Source: JABWBD01 sp040768665
GTDB taxonomy: Bacteria; Planctomycetota; Planctomycetia; Pirellulales; Thermoguttaceae
DNA: 64,000 nucleotides
Direction: 5' to 3'
Assembly: GCA_040768665.1 (NCBI GenBank)
Contig: JAXGMN010000026.1
Location: 132,149-196,148, forward strand
A program made the position numbers and the translations under genes. The notes under the pieces are model-generated. The model saw only the letters and a program-made list of their open reading frames with translations, was not told the DNA's origin and made no database searches. The first letter of the stretch is position 1, and each line of letters starts with the position of its first letter. Positions 18,727 through 27,464 of the stretch are shown here, in pieces.

Positions 18727-20226
18727 TCACCACATGGCGTTGATCATCTTCACCGTTTCTTCCACGAGCATCTGCCCGCCCTTGGGACCGACCACGTTGC
18801 TTTGAATGACGGCGCCGTATCCGCCACCGTTGGCGGCCCGCTCCGAAGGAAGGTAGGTTCCACTGGAAGCGTAGATCCAGTCGTTCCTGTCGTCTTCCGG
18901 CGCATCGGCCGGCGGTTCGGGGGCCGCGGCCCCGTTTGCCAGTTGGACGACCAAGGTCTGCACCGCTTTCGACCGGGCCTTCATCTGGACTCCAAAGTCG
19001 GTGTACAGCTCGAACTGGTTGGTGCAGATCACCGTGTCGCCGATGCGAAGCACGTTGACGGGGGTTGCATGGGTCGGTTTGGGATCGCTCGCCAGTTTTT
19101 CGTAGCGGGCCACCACGCGGGCGTTCCAGTTTCCCCTGCCGTCGCCGGGCCTGGCCTTGAGGCGTTCGGCTTCGGCCTTGCATGCCTGGTATTCCGCCTC
19201 GGTGACGATGCGCTGCGGAAGACTGAGGACGGCATGCTTGTGCTTCACGACCACGTCGTCCTGTTTGGCGTTTTGAACGACCTCGTAGGCCTCGTCGACT
19301 CCGTGGACGATCCGCCGGGCGATCTCCCGCAGCCGGTCCAGCTTTCGCAGGCTCGTCATCCGGTCGTCGGCCGCCTGCCGGTAACGGAGATGCGGCGACT
19401 GATCGCCGGCCGCTCCGCACAGCCCCACGATCGTGACCTCCTGGCCGTATTTTTCCCGGAGCATTTCGCGGGTCGGGCCCCAATAGTCGGAGGAGAGGAG
19501 GCGATTGCTCTCCACCTCTTGCGACGGGCAGGACACGTTGACGACGATTGCCAGCAGTCTGTCGCTGGTATCCCAGAAGAACATCGAGTTGACGTCATGA
19601 TCTTCCATCCCTTCGATGGCGCGGAATTTGGGGTCGTTGGTCGGCCCGTACATGACGGCCGTGCCATCGGCGTAGACGGCCCGGCGGTTGTAGGCGACAA
19701 CGGCATGGCCCAGGCCGTACGAGAACCTCGCCGGCCTTCGTCCCTCCCACGCCTGTTTGGCGGCAGCGCCGATTCTGGCGGCGGCAGACTTCACGTAGTC
19801 CGACGGAACCAGCACGCCCTCCTGCTGTTTGAAATGCCCGTCCCTGGTGGGCGGAGCGGAATGGGTGTGCGTGGCGGCGACGATCAGCTTGCCGAGGTCG
19901 AATCCCGGCAAATGCTCCTGGACTGCCGCGCGGATCGGCAGCAGAAAGCTGGCCCGCACGACGGCGGTGTCCACGCTGATGATGATTGCCGAATCCAGCG
20001 GCTTGTCGCCGTCGCGCGATTCCAGCGCGAGGGCATTGGCCGTCAACGGGTATTCGACCCCCTGGGACACCCGGGGCGAAAACTGGCCCGCGAGAAACGA
20101 GGGCATGTCCGGCGTGATATCGCAACTGGCCGCGCCGACGTGCAGCGTCGCGGCATGGACATGCGCCGCGGGAAGAATCGCAACGATCGCGAAAAGGCCA
20201 GGGAAGATGTAACGCAGGGCGCTCAT
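18727..20226 (-). CDS. Neutral/alkaline ceramidase-like secreted protein
   Basis: About 499 residues from the ATG at 20226, which has an AAGGAA site; an upstream in-frame start at 20259 is less likely. A signal peptide is followed by GAASCDITPD, then THTHSAPPTRDG, which resembles the zinc-binding histidine block of neutral ceramidases, and VSCPSQEVE. Members of this family in planctomycetes are annotated from the N-terminal ceramidase domain, but the C-terminal ceramidase domain seems absent and the substrate is unknown. A second, diverged member is at 38007-39416. The stop lies next to the degenerate repeat at 18632. Confidence 0.8.
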   Translation of the reverse strand: MSALRYIFPGLFAIVAILPAAHVHAATLHVGAASCDITPDMPSFLAGQFSPRVSQGVEYPLTANALALESRDGDKPLDSAIIISVDTAVVRASFLLPIRAAVQEHLPGFDLGKLIVAATHTHSAPPTRDGHFKQQEGVLVPSDYVKSAAARIGAAAKQAWEGRRPARFSYGLGHAVVAYNRRAVYADGTAVMYGPTNDPKFRAIEGMEDHDVNSMFFWDTSDRLLAIVVNVSCPSQEVESNRLLSSDYWGPTREMLREKYGQEVTIVGLCGAAGDQSPHLRYRQAADDRMTSLRKLDRLREIARRIVHGVDEAYEVVQNAKQDDVVVKHKHAVLSLPQRIVTEAEYQACKAEAERLKARPGDGRGNWNARVVARYEKLASDPKPTHATPVNVLRIGDTVICTNQFELYTDFGVQMKARSKAVQTLVVQLANGAAAPEPPADAPEDDRNDWIYASSGTYLPSERAANGGGYGAVIQSNVVGPKGGQMLVEETVKMINAMW

Positions 20227-20335
20227 GGCAGGTTCCTTCTCGAGAGTAGCAAACAACAAAACGACAAAACTACAGAGGTGAAAATGCGGGCATACGATCG
20301 GCTTGCCGGGCTTCTGCTTCCGTTCCTTATCTTCA

Positions 20336-20416
20336 TCCGTGCCCCGGCCTTGCCATCCGTGCTATTGAGAGCAACCGGAAGCCAAAGCAGCACGGATGGC
20401 AAGGCCGGGGCACGGA
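20336..20416. repeat. Perfect 28-bp inverted repeat, possible terminator
   Basis: The arms 20336-20363 and 20389-20416 are perfectly complementary (core ccccggccttgccatccgtg) with a 25-base loop. It lies between the stop of the TIM-barrel gene (20460) and the start of the ceramidase-like gene (20226), both minus strand. It could terminate transcription of the former, or be another copy of an interspersed repeat. It lacks the usual T-run. Confidence 0.75.
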
Positions 20417-20459
20417 GGAAAGGACATGCGACCGTCCTCGCGAGGAAAACAAAAGTCGT

Positions 20460-21359
20460 TCACGTGGCCAGTTTTCCGGCCGTTTTTTCGAAGAACGCCA
20501 CCGACTCGGCGTGGAGCGCCGGTTCGGAGTCGGCCGTGCGTTCCCATTCGATGCCGAAGTAGGGGCGTTGGATGTTCTGCCGCTTCACCTCGGCCAGGAT
20601 CTCGGCGATGCGGCCCTTGCCTTGTCCCCAGACCACGTCCTGGGCGTCTCGCACGCCGAACGCGTCGAGATCTTTCAGGTGGAATGTCTTCATCCGCGGT
20701 CCGATTTTTCGGAGCACCTCGACCGGCTCCAGGTCCGAGCGGCACCAATGGCCCGTGTCGCAGCAGAAGCCCATCCGTTTGGAGCGTCCGTCGAGCGCTG
20801 CCAGGCCGGTATCGGGGTTCCAGTACTGCGAGGGCTGCGGGTGGTTGTGCAGGGCGAGGTCGATCTTATACTCCTCGGTCAGCTTTTCGATCGCGTCCAG
20901 CATCGGCTCGGACGGTTCGCTGACAAGGAACTCGAAGCCCATCTCGGCGGCGAACTCAAAAAAGGCCTTCGCTGCATCGAGGTTGTCCAGGCCGGTATAG
21001 CAGCCGATCAACCCGACGCCGCAGTCCGATGCCTTCTTCTTCAGATCGCCCCGCAGGGTCTTCGACAGCTTCGGGCCCGGCTGTGCATCGGCGTGCTGCG
21101 GACTGAGCTTCTGCCAGGCGAACAGTTCCGTGAAGTGCAGGCCCGTGTCGGCGATCTTGTCCAGCGTCTCGAACAGCGTCAAGGCGCGAAACGTGTAGGC
21201 CGAGAACCCCACGCGCCACCCGAGCTTGTCCGCGTTGGGAGTACCGCGGACCAGCGGTTCGGCAGCGTGAACGCCGAATCCGGCGAAACCGGTCAGGCCG
21301 GCTGCGGTCCCCGCGGCTGCAGTGCCGGCAAGAAAGCTGCGTCGTGTTAATCCTGACAT
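20460..21359 (-). CDS. Tat-exported sugar phosphate isomerase/epimerase-like TIM barrel
   Basis: 299 residues. The N-terminus LTRRSFLAGTAAAGTAAG is a twin-arginine signal. The rest is an AP-endonuclease-2/xylose-isomerase-like barrel: FSAYTFRALTLFETLDKIAD, ALHNHPQPSQYW, GFCCDTGHWCRS, TFHLKDLDAFG and YFGIEWE hold the metal-ligand type residues of the family (Glu, His, Asp, His, Glu). The natural substrate is unknown. AGGAGAT precedes the ATG. Confidence 0.85.
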   Translation of the reverse strand: MSGLTRRSFLAGTAAAGTAAGLTGFAGFGVHAAEPLVRGTPNADKLGWRVGFSAYTFRALTLFETLDKIADTGLHFTELFAWQKLSPQHADAQPGPKLSKTLRGDLKKKASDCGVGLIGCYTGLDNLDAAKAFFEFAAEMGFEFLVSEPSEPMLDAIEKLTEEYKIDLALHNHPQPSQYWNPDTGLAALDGRSKRMGFCCDTGHWCRSDLEPVEVLRKIGPRMKTFHLKDLDAFGVRDAQDVVWGQGKGRIAEILAEVKRQNIQRPYFGIEWERTADSEPALHAESVAFFEKTAGKLAT

Positions 21360-21491
21360 ATGATGATCTCCTGTCGAACTGTTGATTGGAATTCCTACGC
21401 GTCCTCAGTCCTCTGCGTGTGCCAGAAGCAACAATAGCCACCTAGTGCGGTTCTGCCACGTCTTCCGGGTAATGCGATTATACTGCCTAGC

Positions 21492-22847
21492 TCAGTACAG
21501 GGTGAAATTCAGTCCGGTTCCCGCGGGGCGTTTTCGCCTCGGGAAAGCAGACGTGTCGTTTCGGTAGAGATAGGCCTTGTAAACGCCTTCTTTCATCGTC
21601 GTCAGCAGCACGTCGCGCGCACCGTGGCCGGCAAGGTCGACGTCAGCCATCAGCACGGGGCGTTCACCTTCCGCAATCGCAAGGCTCTGTACGCGGCGAC
21701 CTCGACCGTCGAAAAGTCCTCGCGGAAGAGCGGAACCGATCTCCTGAAGCCCGTCACCGTTCCAGTCGACGAGGATGTGATGCCGAGTTTCGTCCGTGTC
21801 GATCCGGCCAAGCAGATTGCCCCGTTCGTCGAATAGGCACAACGGCTTGGGAGGAGCCGGCAAATGGTCGACATCCACGACCAGCTCGAAGCCGGGTACG
21901 TCGTCGCGGAGTTCGCCTACGTCCACCGATTCGTAGTGATGGCCCGTCACGCGCCAAATGCGTTTGCCGGAGCCATCGGTCATGACTAGGGCGTTCCCGC
22001 CGCACATCGTCATGACCAGGCGTGTGTCTTCGGGCCGGTCGGCCAAGCGGACGACGCGCCAGCAGTCGGCGTGCCCGGCATTGCTCCGTCCTTCTTCGGC
22101 TTGGAAGACCCAGCGAACTGAGCCGTCGGCGTTCAGCGCCGCGTAGCCGGCCAGGATTTCATCTCGGCCGTCGCCGTCAAGATCGAGGGGCAAAGGCTGA
22201 TGCGCGGTTCGATACCCTCCGGGCTCCTTGACCGTCCAGAGCGGACGCCCGTCGGCGGCGTAAGCCCAGATCTGTCCGTAGCGTGTCTTGGCCAGGATTT
22301 CCGAAGGCCACCCTTTGCCTGACAGATCGGCGAAGACAACGCAATCGCTGGCGTGTTGCTCGATGGGAAAGGCACTTGCCGGTTTCCCCGAACCCCCGTC
22401 AAGAACCACCAACTGCCGATCCGCCGCCACGATAACCTCGTTCGTACCGTTGTTGTCGAGGTCATGGATCTGGCAGGCCACGTCGTGATGGAGTTCCCGG
22501 CGTCCGAGCTTCGGATCACCCCATCGCCAGAGGACGCTGCCATCGAGTTTCTGAACCGCCACCGACGAGGTGAAGTGGTCGTCATTCTTGTTGAAATTCC
22601 GGGCCGAGACAAGTTCGATCTCGCCGTCGCCATCCACATCGCCCGCCACAACCCAATAACCGCCGTACTCGGCGTCGAGCGTGATCGTCCGCCAGGGGGC
22701 GACAACCGGCGCATCGGCCGAAGGGACACCGCAGGCGTCGGTCTCGAAGGTCTCGCCCTGCTCCGCACGCGTCGTTGCACATACGACATTGGCCGCGACG
22801 AATGCGATGGCCAGGACTTTCCGAAACATCGGCGCGGGTCTGATCAT
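21492..22847 (-). CDS. FG-GAP/VCBS propeller protein, rhamnogalacturonan-lyase-like
   Basis: About 451 residues from the ATG at 22847; another ATG at 22829 also begins a plausible signal peptide (MFRKVLAIAFVAANVV). The chain carries repeated calcium-loop motifs of FG-GAP type: AGDVDGDGEIELV, HDLDNNGTNEVIV, DLDGDGRDEILAG, VDWNGDGLQEIG. The C-terminus GTGLNFTLY resembles the end of planctomycete rhamnogalacturonan-lyase-like propellers. The propeller fold is clear; the lyase activity is a guess. It lies about 100 bases upstream (in its own sense) of the TIM-barrel gene on the same strand. Confidence 0.72.
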   Translation of the reverse strand: MIRPAPMFRKVLAIAFVAANVVCATTRAEQGETFETDACGVPSADAPVVAPWRTITLDAEYGGYWVVAGDVDGDGEIELVSARNFNKNDDHFTSSVAVQKLDGSVLWRWGDPKLGRRELHHDVACQIHDLDNNGTNEVIVAADRQLVVLDGGSGKPASAFPIEQHASDCVVFADLSGKGWPSEILAKTRYGQIWAYAADGRPLWTVKEPGGYRTAHQPLPLDLDGDGRDEILAGYAALNADGSVRWVFQAEEGRSNAGHADCWRVVRLADRPEDTRLVMTMCGGNALVMTDGSGKRIWRVTGHHYESVDVGELRDDVPGFELVVDVDHLPAPPKPLCLFDERGNLLGRIDTDETRHHILVDWNGDGLQEIGSALPRGLFDGRGRRVQSLAIAEGERPVLMADVDLAGHGARDVLLTTMKEGVYKAYLYRNDTSAFPRRKRPAGTGLNFTLY

Positions 22848-22974
22848 GGTAAATCTGCCGGGACTCACGTGACGACTCCTTCGTAGTAAAAGGGTGCAAT
22901 CATGGCTGTATCTTAGCGCAGAGTCTGCTCGGGTTGCTTTCCTCAAGTCAGACGCCTTCAATATACCGTGTCGC

Positions 22975-23259
22975 GCAGGTCACCGTCGAGGTGTCCTGGC
23001 TGACCTCGACCACCCACCGCAGTGCGCTGACGAATTCGTCGCGGTTGGAGTTTCTCGGATCGCGATACTGACGGTCGTTGACGTCGACCAGCAGCGAGAC
23101 AAGCGCCGGCAACGTCTTGTTGTCGCCGAGGTTGCCCAGGACGAAGACGACGTCGCTGCGGAGCGAGCCGTCGTACCGACGCTTTGTTCTTTCTGAGATG
23201 GCGCAACCGCCAGCCTGTCCGTTGGCGAATGCGTTTGGGAGAAATGATCGGGCGTCCAT
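22975..23259 (-). pseudogene. HEAT-repeat gene fragment
   Basis: A short minus-strand frame reads SDVVFVLGNLGDNKTLPALV and then SLLVDVNDRQY, DEFVSALRWVVEVS, a pattern typical of PBS/HEAT repeats. Before and after this, the sequence loses protein character (VTCATRYIEGV). It lies directly downstream of the decayed heparinase-like gene, so I read it as a remnant, not a functional 103-residue protein. Confidence 0.35.
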
Positions 23260-23266
23260 TCCGCAT

Positions 23267-24255
23267 TTAGAGACGAAACGTCTGCTCGAATACCCGGATC
23301 TGCCGTGCCTCTCGATCCGGTTGTATATCCGGGCGATCTGTCGCCAATGCGAAGACCCACCACACCACCCCGGCGGCCGTGTCGATTTCGTAAACCAGTG
23401 AGAGGTGCCCGCGCGAGCCGGGGAGCTGCTGAAGGTTTTCGCCCGATAGGCGGCCCTGGTTGCAGGTGAACCAAAGTCGTGCGTCGCCCAGCGCGATCAA
23501 CCCCCAACCGCCGTCGAACCACCAGGAGGCGGCAGGGTCGCCGTGCCAACAGTAGGTCGCTTGAGGTGCGCTGCCCGCTTCGATCTGATCGGCGACGACC
23601 ACCAGGTTCTTTCCCGACAGCCACACGTGCCGGACCAGTTTGTTCAGCGATGCACCGGCATGATAGCAGTTGGTTAGATCGATGGTTGCGTGGTGGACGC
23701 CGGGGCTGATCTGGTCCATCGCAATCCGGCGGGGCCGCTTCTGACTCGGTGCATGGCCGTTGATCTGCGGAGCGTTGTGGGCCATCGGGCCGATTGTGAA
23801 TTCGCGCTCCTCGCCACGAAGCCGTCGTAGGCCACCCCTTCGGTGTGGCCTTGGGATCGCAGATCGAGCAAGGCCCCGAACAGGGCCTGCACCCGGCGGT
23901 TCAGAACGGCCGTTGAAGAATGGCCCAAGGCGGCGGCCGTCAGTGCCGCGCCCACCGTGCCGATCAAAGGAATGTTGTGTAGAAGAGAGTGCGGTGCGTC
24001 GCGACCGAGGACATCTTGGCTGGCGACGACCGAGGCATAGAGCTTGTCCGAGGCGGGAAGCACGGCGTCGACGTGCCGGGCACATGCCTCGCGAACGTTG
24101 CCACGGAGATCGTCGTCCAGCCATGTCCAGCGCGTGGAAGCCGTCCAAAGGATCCGGCCGGCATGGGCCGAACTGAGATCGGGCCTGGCGGACTGCTGGT
24201 ATGTGGACCAGGTGGCAAGTGCGCGCCCAATTCCATGACAGGTCTGCCGGCATCC
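23267..24255 (-). pseudogene. Decayed heparinase-II/III-like polysaccharide lyase, frameshifted with internal deletion
   Basis: Coding sense switches frame. From about 24250 one frame reads GIGRALATWSTYQQ, AGRILWTAS, SLLHNIPLIGTVGAAL and TEGVAYDGFV, an alpha/alpha-toroid type segment. At about 23812 sense moves to another frame with EEREFTIGPMAHNAPQINGH, LVRHVWLSGKNLVVVADQIE and WWFDGGWGLIAL, like the beta-sandwich of heparinase-II/III-like lyases. The stretch expected between the two (active-site part of the toroid) is missing, as is the N-terminus, which is cut at the sulfatase stop. The family call is from memory of the motifs. This was once probably part of the adjacent degradative cluster. 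Confidence 0.6.
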
Positions 24256-24265
24256 ATGAAGAAGT

Positions 24266-25735
24266 TCAATAATCGGTGAAGTTCGGCGCGGGTGGGTTGG
24301 GATGATCCTTCAACGTCTCTCGATAGTCGTTGATCACCTTCATGTAAGGCCCCAGCACCCAGCTATTCTCGATCAGCAGATTCCACTCCTCGCGAGGATC
24401 CCACTCGATGTTGTAAGCAGCCGGGTAGCCACTGTTCTCTACAACGACGGCCTGCACGCCCGTTGTCCGCAGCGCATCGGACGTGGGCAGTACCGTTCGC
24501 GGGTAGAGTCGCCACTGCCGCCATCGCACGGCCGCGATCCGATCCCGGATGAACGTGATCAGGGATTCGCGCGGAGCCTCGGCCGTATTGCCGAGAAAGT
24601 AATCGCTGTGGTCGACCCCGTCGAACGGGCGGTCACCCGGCAGCTTGCCTCCGACGAAGCCGGCCAGCGTGGGAAAGATATCCAGCAGGGAGACCATCGC
24701 GTTGGTCGAGCCGGGCTTGATCTTGCCCGGCCACTTGATCATTCCGACGGTCCGGATGCCACCCTCATACGGATCGAAAAGCTCGCCGCGAAACTGGCCT
24801 GACGAGCCGGCGATGAGGTCTTCACGGAAAATGGTCGTACGCTGAGGGCCGTTGTCCGACAGGAACAGAACGATCGTGTTTTCCTCGATGCCGGCGTCGC
24901 GGATGGCGTCGAGCACCTGGCCGGTGCGATGGTCGAGTTCCATGACGCTGTCGCCGTATTGGCCGATCCGCGATTTGCCCGCAAAGTCCGGGTGCGTCAC
25001 GTTTGGGTAATGCGGACGCGTCCAATTGATCATCAGGTAAAACGGCTGATTCCGCCTGGCATGGCGTCGGATATAGTCGACCGAGTAGTCCGCGATGTCC
25101 TTTTCGATCTGACGCCGGTAGTCGACGTCGAAGACGCGGACATTCTCTGCCGGCATGTTGGGGACCTTGGCTTCGACAATGTGCTGCGTTGTCTGCTCGA
25201 TCATTGCCTCGGGCATGTGGTATTTCGACATTTCCCTGCGGTAGCTCGTCACGTCGGTGGAGCCAAGTAGTCCGATCCGCCACTCGTCGTATCCTTGGTA
25301 TTGCGGTTGACTCTCGGGGGCGAATCCCAAGTGCCACTTGCCTACGCAGGCGGTTTTGTAACCCAGAGGCTTCAGCATTTCGGCGATCGTGATTTCTTCG
25401 GCGCGCAGCGTGTTCGTAGACCCTTTCACGAGCACGAGCGAAAGGCCGAGGCGGACGGGATACCGGCCGGTCTGAAGAGCTGCGCGTGAAGGCGTGCAAC
25501 CAGGCTCCGTGAGAAACTGGGTGAATCGCAGCCCTTCGGCGGCGAGTCGATCGATTCGCGGAGTCGGCATGCCTCGCAGTTCGCCGCCGGTTCCAAGGAA
25601 TCCCACATCGCCGTAGCCAAGGTTGTCGGCAAGCATCAGCACAATGTTCGGCTTCTGGGCAACCGCCGAAGCATGGAAGGCCAGGAAAGTGAGGCAAACG
25701 GTCAATGGCTGAAATTTCGTAAATCCTGGCAACAT
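24266..25735 (-). CDS. Arylsulfatase-type sulfatase
   Basis: 489 residues with signal peptide. KPNIVLMLADNLGYGDVGFLG gives the metal-binding Asp residues (quoted motif: IVLMLADNLGYGD). CTPSR (Cys80) is the formylglycine site, GKWHLG the conserved Lys-His, and FLSDNG the second metal pair. This resembles arylsulfatase A-type planctomycete enzymes and differs from the HEAT-tailed sulfatase at 4062. The start codon is 3 bases after the stop of the propeller gene upstream, so the two are co-transcribed. Confidence 0.92.
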   Translation of the reverse strand: MLPGFTKFQPLTVCLTFLAFHASAVAQKPNIVLMLADNLGYGDVGFLGTGGELRGMPTPRIDRLAAEGLRFTQFLTEPGCTPSRAALQTGRYPVRLGLSLVLVKGSTNTLRAEEITIAEMLKPLGYKTACVGKWHLGFAPESQPQYQGYDEWRIGLLGSTDVTSYRREMSKYHMPEAMIEQTTQHIVEAKVPNMPAENVRVFDVDYRRQIEKDIADYSVDYIRRHARRNQPFYLMINWTRPHYPNVTHPDFAGKSRIGQYGDSVMELDHRTGQVLDAIRDAGIEENTIVLFLSDNGPQRTTIFREDLIAGSSGQFRGELFDPYEGGIRTVGMIKWPGKIKPGSTNAMVSLLDIFPTLAGFVGGKLPGDRPFDGVDHSDYFLGNTAEAPRESLITFIRDRIAAVRWRQWRLYPRTVLPTSDALRTTGVQAVVVENSGYPAAYNIEWDPREEWNLLIENSWVLGPYMKVINDYRETLKDHPNPPAPNFTDY

Positions 25736-25738
25736 CGT

Positions 25739-27148
25739 TCAGAATCCCTTTACGAGGTAGGCCTGAAGCAGTCCGGATTCGTCGGAGTTGAAAAAGCCCA
25801 TGGTGCCGTCCGGCGAAAGAAACGGATGGATGTGGGCCTCCTTCTTGCAGGTGGACTTTGGATTCAACAGGCGGACGAAATCGGTGAGCGGATCTCTTCC
25901 GGGTTCGCCGAAACGGGCCACGTAGATTTGGCCACCCTCGGCAAACGGCGCCGCGTCGGAGACGAACCTCTTGCCGGCAATGTCGGTGGCAAAGTGGTAG
26001 AAATGCGGACTGGGAAAGTCGCGAGTCAGGTCGTTGCGGACGCTGTCGGGCGTGTGGATGCCTACGTGCCCGGCGTGGGACGCGGCGCGCCCTTCGATCA
26101 GTTGCGCTTCGCGGGCCGAGCGGTTGCCGGTGCTTGTCACTGCCCAGGTGGTGCGGCCTCGCCAGCACTGGTGGCCCTGGCAGGCCTCGTTGCCGTCTCG
26201 CCCCCAGGGCATGTTGCGGAAATCCGTGCCGTCGTCACGGAGGACGTGGATATCGGCGCCTTCACCGCCGACGAGCCTGGTAATGCCGCCCCGCGCGTCG
26301 GTCTCGCAGCCGTGGTTCTCCTGGATGAGGACGTCGTGCGAGGCTTGGAGATCGGTCGAGCGGCAGTATTGCGGATGCATGTTGCACCAGGTCTGGCCGT
26401 GAATGGCAAGCTGGACCGTGGTTTTTTCCACGTCGAAGACCATGAGGCCGAATGGGCCGTTGGCCGCCTGGCCGTCGCCCAGGAAGGCCGAGATTGCCAG
26501 GCGTTTGCCGTCGGACGAGATCGTCGAAAGAGGATAGAGTTTGCTGGGGTGGAAGGTCGTGTCGGGCAAGGGAGAATCGACGACCAGGATTGTCTGGCGG
26601 TCGGTACCGTCGAGGTTGACCCGCTTGAGCGTCAATCGGCCGCCGCCGGTGGTCGTCTCGTCAACGAAGTAGTAGACATAACGGCCGTCGGGCGAGACCG
26701 AGGCCGCCGTGGCGCCGAGTTCGTGGGTTAGCGGATGCAGTGCGTAGTTGTCTTCCAGGTCGCAGAGGAGGTACTGGTGTTTGGGATCGGTTCGGCTGCC
26801 GCCATGGGCGGAGGCGGAACGGTGCAGGACAAAACGCTTCGAGTCGGGAGCGAAGATCTGCGCCTCCATGTAGAGGTGGGAGCTCGGCACGTCGGGCTCG
26901 CCGGTGAGTTGGATCACGTCGAGGCCGGGCGGCGATTTCTCATCGACGAGGTCCGGTCGCGGCTTGGCCTGAGAGCGGATCGGCGAGGTGATCACGTCCG
27001 GGGCGGCCCAGGCGGCACGGTTCGGAGCAAGGCTCGACGCGGCGAGCGTGGCGGCGGCCAGGCCGGAGCGGCGGAGGAATGCGCGGCGTGTGACGTGGTT
27101 GCCGAGGCAGCGGCCGGTGTGGTGCGAACGCATTGGTTCCATCGTCAT
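25739..27148 (-). CDS. Tat-exported beta-propeller, oligogalacturonate-lyase (PL22)-like
   Basis: 469 residues. VTRRAFLRRSGLAAATLAASS is a twin-arginine signal (motif TRRAFLRRSG). Repeats such as FAPDSKRFVLHRS, VSPDGRYVYYFVD, ISSDGKRLAISAF and LSPDGTMGFFNSD are TolB/WD40-like propeller blades. Spaced histidines (QTWCNMHPQYC, SPHFYHFATD, HIHPFLSPDG) resemble those of oligogalacturonate lyases. CAGGAGTC precedes the start. It heads a two-gene operon with the sulfatase; function as an unsaturated uronate lyase is plausible, not shown. Confidence 0.65.
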   Translation of the reverse strand: MTMEPMRSHHTGRCLGNHVTRRAFLRRSGLAAATLAASSLAPNRAAWAAPDVITSPIRSQAKPRPDLVDEKSPPGLDVIQLTGEPDVPSSHLYMEAQIFAPDSKRFVLHRSASAHGGSRTDPKHQYLLCDLEDNYALHPLTHELGATAASVSPDGRYVYYFVDETTTGGGRLTLKRVNLDGTDRQTILVVDSPLPDTTFHPSKLYPLSTISSDGKRLAISAFLGDGQAANGPFGLMVFDVEKTTVQLAIHGQTWCNMHPQYCRSTDLQASHDVLIQENHGCETDARGGITRLVGGEGADIHVLRDDGTDFRNMPWGRDGNEACQGHQCWRGRTTWAVTSTGNRSAREAQLIEGRAASHAGHVGIHTPDSVRNDLTRDFPSPHFYHFATDIAGKRFVSDAAPFAEGGQIYVARFGEPGRDPLTDFVRLLNPKSTCKKEAHIHPFLSPDGTMGFFNSDESGLLQAYLVKGF

Positions 27149-27464
27149 CCGTGGAGACTCCTGGATTAGGACGGCCGAGCTCGCCGACGCCGGATCCGCA
27201 GCAAGGAAAGGAACCCGGGAAGCCGAATCGAGCGGACACGTTTGAAGCCCTTGTCAAAGGTAGAGACGTGGCGTGGCAGGCCGCTACCTAGGGGCCGATC
27301 CTATTCCTCGCACTGGGAGAAGTCAAGTTCGTCGGCGCTTGGGCCCGTTGAAAAGCTCTTTCGGCACTGTCATTGCCGTTCTGGGCAAGCCGGCCGATCG
27401 TCGGGACGTCCCAGGTGGAACCGAAGCTCACCGCGACGAGGTCTGCGTGGGCGGACGGCACCAA
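27149..27464. other. Intergenic region, nothing recognised
   Basis: 316 bases between the start of the propeller gene and the stop of the histidine kinase. It should hold the promoter of the 27148-24266 operon. I see no repeat, RNA gene or credible small gene. Confidence 0.5.

Noticed and set aside
18649..20562. 637-codon plus-strand open frame opposite the ceramidase-like gene
   Set aside because: No family features, and it runs through the repeat at 18632, the palindrome at 20336 and two genes' boundaries.
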